From: Paenibacillus macquariensis
Lineage (GTDB): Bacteria > Bacillota > Bacilli > Paenibacillales > Paenibacillaceae
Direction of reading: 5' to 3'
DNA length: 64,000 nucleotides
Assembly: GCF_900156375.1 (NCBI RefSeq)
Contig: NZ_FTNK01000006.1
Coordinates: forward strand, 186,001 to 250,000
The notes under the pieces were generated by a model. It saw only the letters and a program-made list of their open reading frames with translations. It had not been told where the DNA came from and made no database searches. Position numbers and translations under genes: made by a program. Positions within the stretch are counted from its first letter, which is position 1; every line of letters begins with the position of its first letter. This document shows, in pieces, positions 61,986 through 64,000 of the stretch.

Positions 61986-63341
61986 TTACACCTGTTTCAG
62001 AAACTCTACAATTGTGAGAAGGCCTTTATCAAAGTTATCTAAATTGAAGTGTTCATTCGGTGCATGTAGATTCTCATCAGGTAAACCAAAGCCCATCAAT
62101 ACGACTGGCACATTTAATAGGCGACCAAATGTTTCGACAATCGGGATAGAGCCTCCGTCTTTAGTAAACACCGGACGAACTCCATACACTTGATTAAATG
62201 CATCCGCGGCCTTCTGAAGCATAGGTGAAGATGTATCCATCGTAAACGGATTTCCCTTTTCACGTTGAACAACCGATACTTTAGCGCCTACAGGGACATT
62301 AGCATGAATATGGCGTTCAATTTTATTCAATATATCTTGTGGATCCTGATGTCCTACAAGACGACAAGTAATCTTCGCATGTGCTTCTCTTGGAATCACA
62401 GTCTTTGACCCTTCACCTTGGAATCCACCATACACCCCGTTTAATTCAAGTGTTGGACGAGCTCCGGTTCTTTCAACGAAGGAGTACCCTTCCTCTCCAT
62501 AAAGCGTATCCAGACCCAAATCATCCTGTAATTTGTTCTCATCGATCGCTTGCTTCACGAACTCCGCTCTCATTTCAGGAGAAAGTTCAGGGACATCCGC
62601 ATAGAAGCCTTCAACACTCACTTGACCTTTATCATCATGAAGTGTAGATAGTAGAGAAACAATCGCATGGAGTGCGTTAGGAACTCCCCCACCAAAAGTA
62701 CCCGAATGAAGATCGGTATTGGCTGTCGTAATCTTCACATCTAGCGAACAAAGTCCACGTAGTCCAACACATATCGCTGGTTTACCTTTTTCAAGCAAAG
62801 ACGTATCAGAGATTAAGACCACATCTGCTGACAAAGCCTCCCGATGTTCTTCTAAGAATGAAGGTAAGTTCGGACTCGTTACTTCCTCTTCACCTTCGAT
62901 ACAGAATTTAATGTTTACAGGAAGCTCCTTCTCTTGCTTTAGAAGCGCTTCAACGGCTTTAATATGTAGAAATACTTGACCTTTATCATCCGTTGCTCCA
63001 CGAGCATAGATCTTATCTCCACGAATAGTTGGTTCAAATGGAGGCGTCTCCCACAGATGGAGAGGGTCTACCGGCTGTACATCATAATGTCCATATACAA
63101 GTACAGTAGGCTTACCTGGGGCGTGTAAATGATCTGCACACACAATAGGATGTCCTTCAGTTTGATGAACAGTTACGTTCTCTAAACCTGCCTTAGTTAA
63201 TGAATCTGCCAACCAATCAGCTGCACGTAATACATCTGACTTGTGTTCAGATAGTGCAGAGATACTCGGAATGGATAACCATTCTTTTAACTCGTTCAAA
63301 TGTTGTTCTCTTAGGTTTTCAAAATAGACTTTATAATCCAT
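61986..63341 (-). CDS. M20 family metallo-dipeptidase
   Basis: This is a zinc-dependent amidohydrolase/dipeptidase of the ArgE/DapE/CNDP family. The 451-aa protein has VLVYGHYDVQPVDPLHLW with the metal-binding His and Asp, GRGATDD-like YARGATDDKGQV, FCIEGEEEVTSPN with the catalytic Glu pair, and a dimerisation (lid) domain around 190-310. SIPIVETFG and the C-terminal HAPNEHFNLDNF carry the last metal ligand. Its substrate is not determined. The ATG has GGGGAGG upstream, 28 bp after trmD, so it may be cotranscribed with trmD. Confidence 0.93.
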   Translation of the reverse strand: MDYKVYFENLREQHLNELKEWLSIPSISALSEHKSDVLRAADWLADSLTKAGLENVTVHQTEGHPIVCADHLHAPGKPTVLVYGHYDVQPVDPLHLWETPPFEPTIRGDKIYARGATDDKGQVFLHIKAVEALLKQEKELPVNIKFCIEGEEEVTSPNLPSFLEEHREALSADVVLISDTSLLEKGKPAICVGLRGLCSLDVKITTANTDLHSGTFGGGVPNALHAIVSLLSTLHDDKGQVSVEGFYADVPELSPEMRAEFVKQAIDENKLQDDLGLDTLYGEEGYSFVERTGARPTLELNGVYGGFQGEGSKTVIPREAHAKITCRLVGHQDPQDILNKIERHIHANVPVGAKVSVVQREKGNPFTMDTSSPMLQKAADAFNQVYGVRPVFTKDGGSIPIVETFGRLLNVPVVLMGFGLPDENLHAPNEHFNLDNFDKGLLTIVEFLKQV

Positions 63342-63369
63342 CTTGTTCCTCCCCTTCCATTCTCATCTT

Positions 63370-64000
63370 CTATTGCTCCTGGTTACGAAGTTCTCGTAGA
63401 TACTTCTTATCTTGAACCGTAAGTTCTAGCTTATCCAATAGGTCTGGACGACGAGTAAACGTACGCTTCAGTGCTTGTTGTCTACGCCACACATCTATAT
63501 TAGCATGATGACCGCTAAGCAACATATCTGGCACCTTCCAACCTCGGAATTCAGCAGGTCGTGTATAATGCGGATACTCAAGTAGCCCCGTACTAAATGA
63601 ATCTGTCACTGCTGACATCTGATTACCTAATACACCCGGCAATAACCTTACGACAGAATCAATAACAGTCATAGCCGGTATTTCACCGCCAGTAAGAACA
63701 TAGTCCCCGACGGACAGTTCGTCTGTGACCAGATGCTCGCGAATTCGTTCATCATAACCTTCATAGTGTCCACATATAAAGATGAGATGTTCTTCTTTAG
63801 ACAATTCTTCTGCTTTCTTTTGTGTGAATGTTTCTCCCTGTGGACACATCAGGATCACACGTGGAGGATTGATGGTAGATGTCTTGACATGTTCTACCGC
63901 AGCAAAAATAGGCTCCGGCTTCAACACCATACCACCGCCACCACCATAAGGCGTATCATCGACAGTGTGATGTTTACTTAAAGAAAAGTCTCTGAAATTA
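63370..64000 (-). CDS. trmD: tRNA (guanine-37-N1)-methyltransferase TrmD (5' end beyond window)
   Basis: TrmD methylates G37 of tRNAs ending the anticodon with G, preventing frameshifts. About 210 codons are visible. The reading frame is open to the right edge: [20 protein letters not shown] near 63930 is the conserved middle of the N-terminal domain, and translation continues in frame beyond it. The trefoil-knot motifs [15 protein letters not shown] and [16 protein letters not shown] are clear. The internal ATG at 63930 is therefore not the start. Confidence 0.97.
   Translation of the reverse strand, partial: NFRDFSLSKHHTVDDTPYGGGGGMVLKPEPIFAAVEHVKTSTINPPRVILMCPQGETFTQKKAEELSKEEHLIFICGHYEGYDERIREHLVTDELSVGDYVLTGGEIPAMTVIDSVVRLLPGVLGNQMSAVTDSFSTGLLEYPHYTRPAEFRGWKVPDMLLSGHHANIDVWRRQQALKRTFTRRPDLLDKLELTVQDKKYLRELRNQEQ

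Noticed and set aside
63370..63930. trmD as a short complete gene starting at 63930
   Set aside because: The frame stays open to the window edge and upstream codons match the conserved TrmD N-terminal domain, so the gene is simply cut by the edge.
1..64000. tRNA, rRNA, CRISPR, insertion sequence or prophage
   Set aside because: I saw no cloverleaf-like sequence, regularly spaced repeats, transposase, integrase or phage structural gene in the window.

Overview
The window reads as a chromosomal core segment of a low-to-moderate GC Gram-positive bacterium of the order Bacillales, most likely Paenibacillus or a close relative. The reasons are the gene order (trmD, rplS, lepB, rbgA, rnhB, ylqG, ylqH, sucCD, dprA, topA, trmFO, hslVU, the fla/che operon, rpsB, tsf, pyrH, frr, uppS, cdsA, dxr, rseP, proS, polC), which follows the Bacillus subtilis arrangement almost gene for gene; a Gram-positive PolC; FliY, CheC and CheD chemotaxis proteins; and strong AGGAGG-type ribosome binding sites with many TTG and GTG starts. 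Nearly everything is on the minus strand, so biological order runs from high to low coordinates. Only comM and an efflux/regulator pair are on the plus strand. Both window edges cut genes: trmD on the right and polC on the left.

Region by region, from high to low coordinates. 59.3-64 kb holds trmD, an M20 dipeptidase, a plus-strand MFS transporter with a winged-helix regulator and a perfect 23-bp operator-like palindrome, and rplS with its own promoter. 48.1-59.1 kb holds lepB, rbgA, rnhB, the FliK-like/FlhB-like pair ylqG-ylqH, yraN, comM, sucCD and dprA. 42.6-48.1 kb holds topA, trmFO, hslV and hslU. The xerC/codV and codY genes that flank hslVU in B. subtilis are absent. 10.8-42.2 kb is a single fla/che operon of about 31 kb: basal body, hook assembly and type III export genes, switch proteins (FliG, FliM, FliY), chemotaxis genes (cheY, B, A, W, C, D), sigD, then fapA, two small uncharacterised genes, a swrB-like gene and an YceG-like gene. 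1-10.6 kb carries translation, nucleotide, lipid and envelope genes rpsB, tsf, pyrH, frr, uppS, cdsA, dxr, rseP, proS and polC.

The genes form coherent modules. The fla/che operon is held together by many ATGA or TAATG overlaps, starts at a probable sigma-A promoter upstream of flgB and ends in a strong terminator. Intrinsic terminators after rpsB, tsf and frr break the rpsB-to-polC series into separately tunable units. The most notable points are the uncoupled FliK-like/FlhB-like pair far from the main operon, the missing xerC and codY, the archaeal-type ProRS lacking an editing domain at the normal proS locus, the efflux/regulator island with a textbook operator between trmD and rplS, a 37-bp near-perfect palindrome in the tsf leader, and uncharacterised small genes at the distal end of the fla/che operon. 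I found no tRNA, rRNA, CRISPR array, transposase or prophage.
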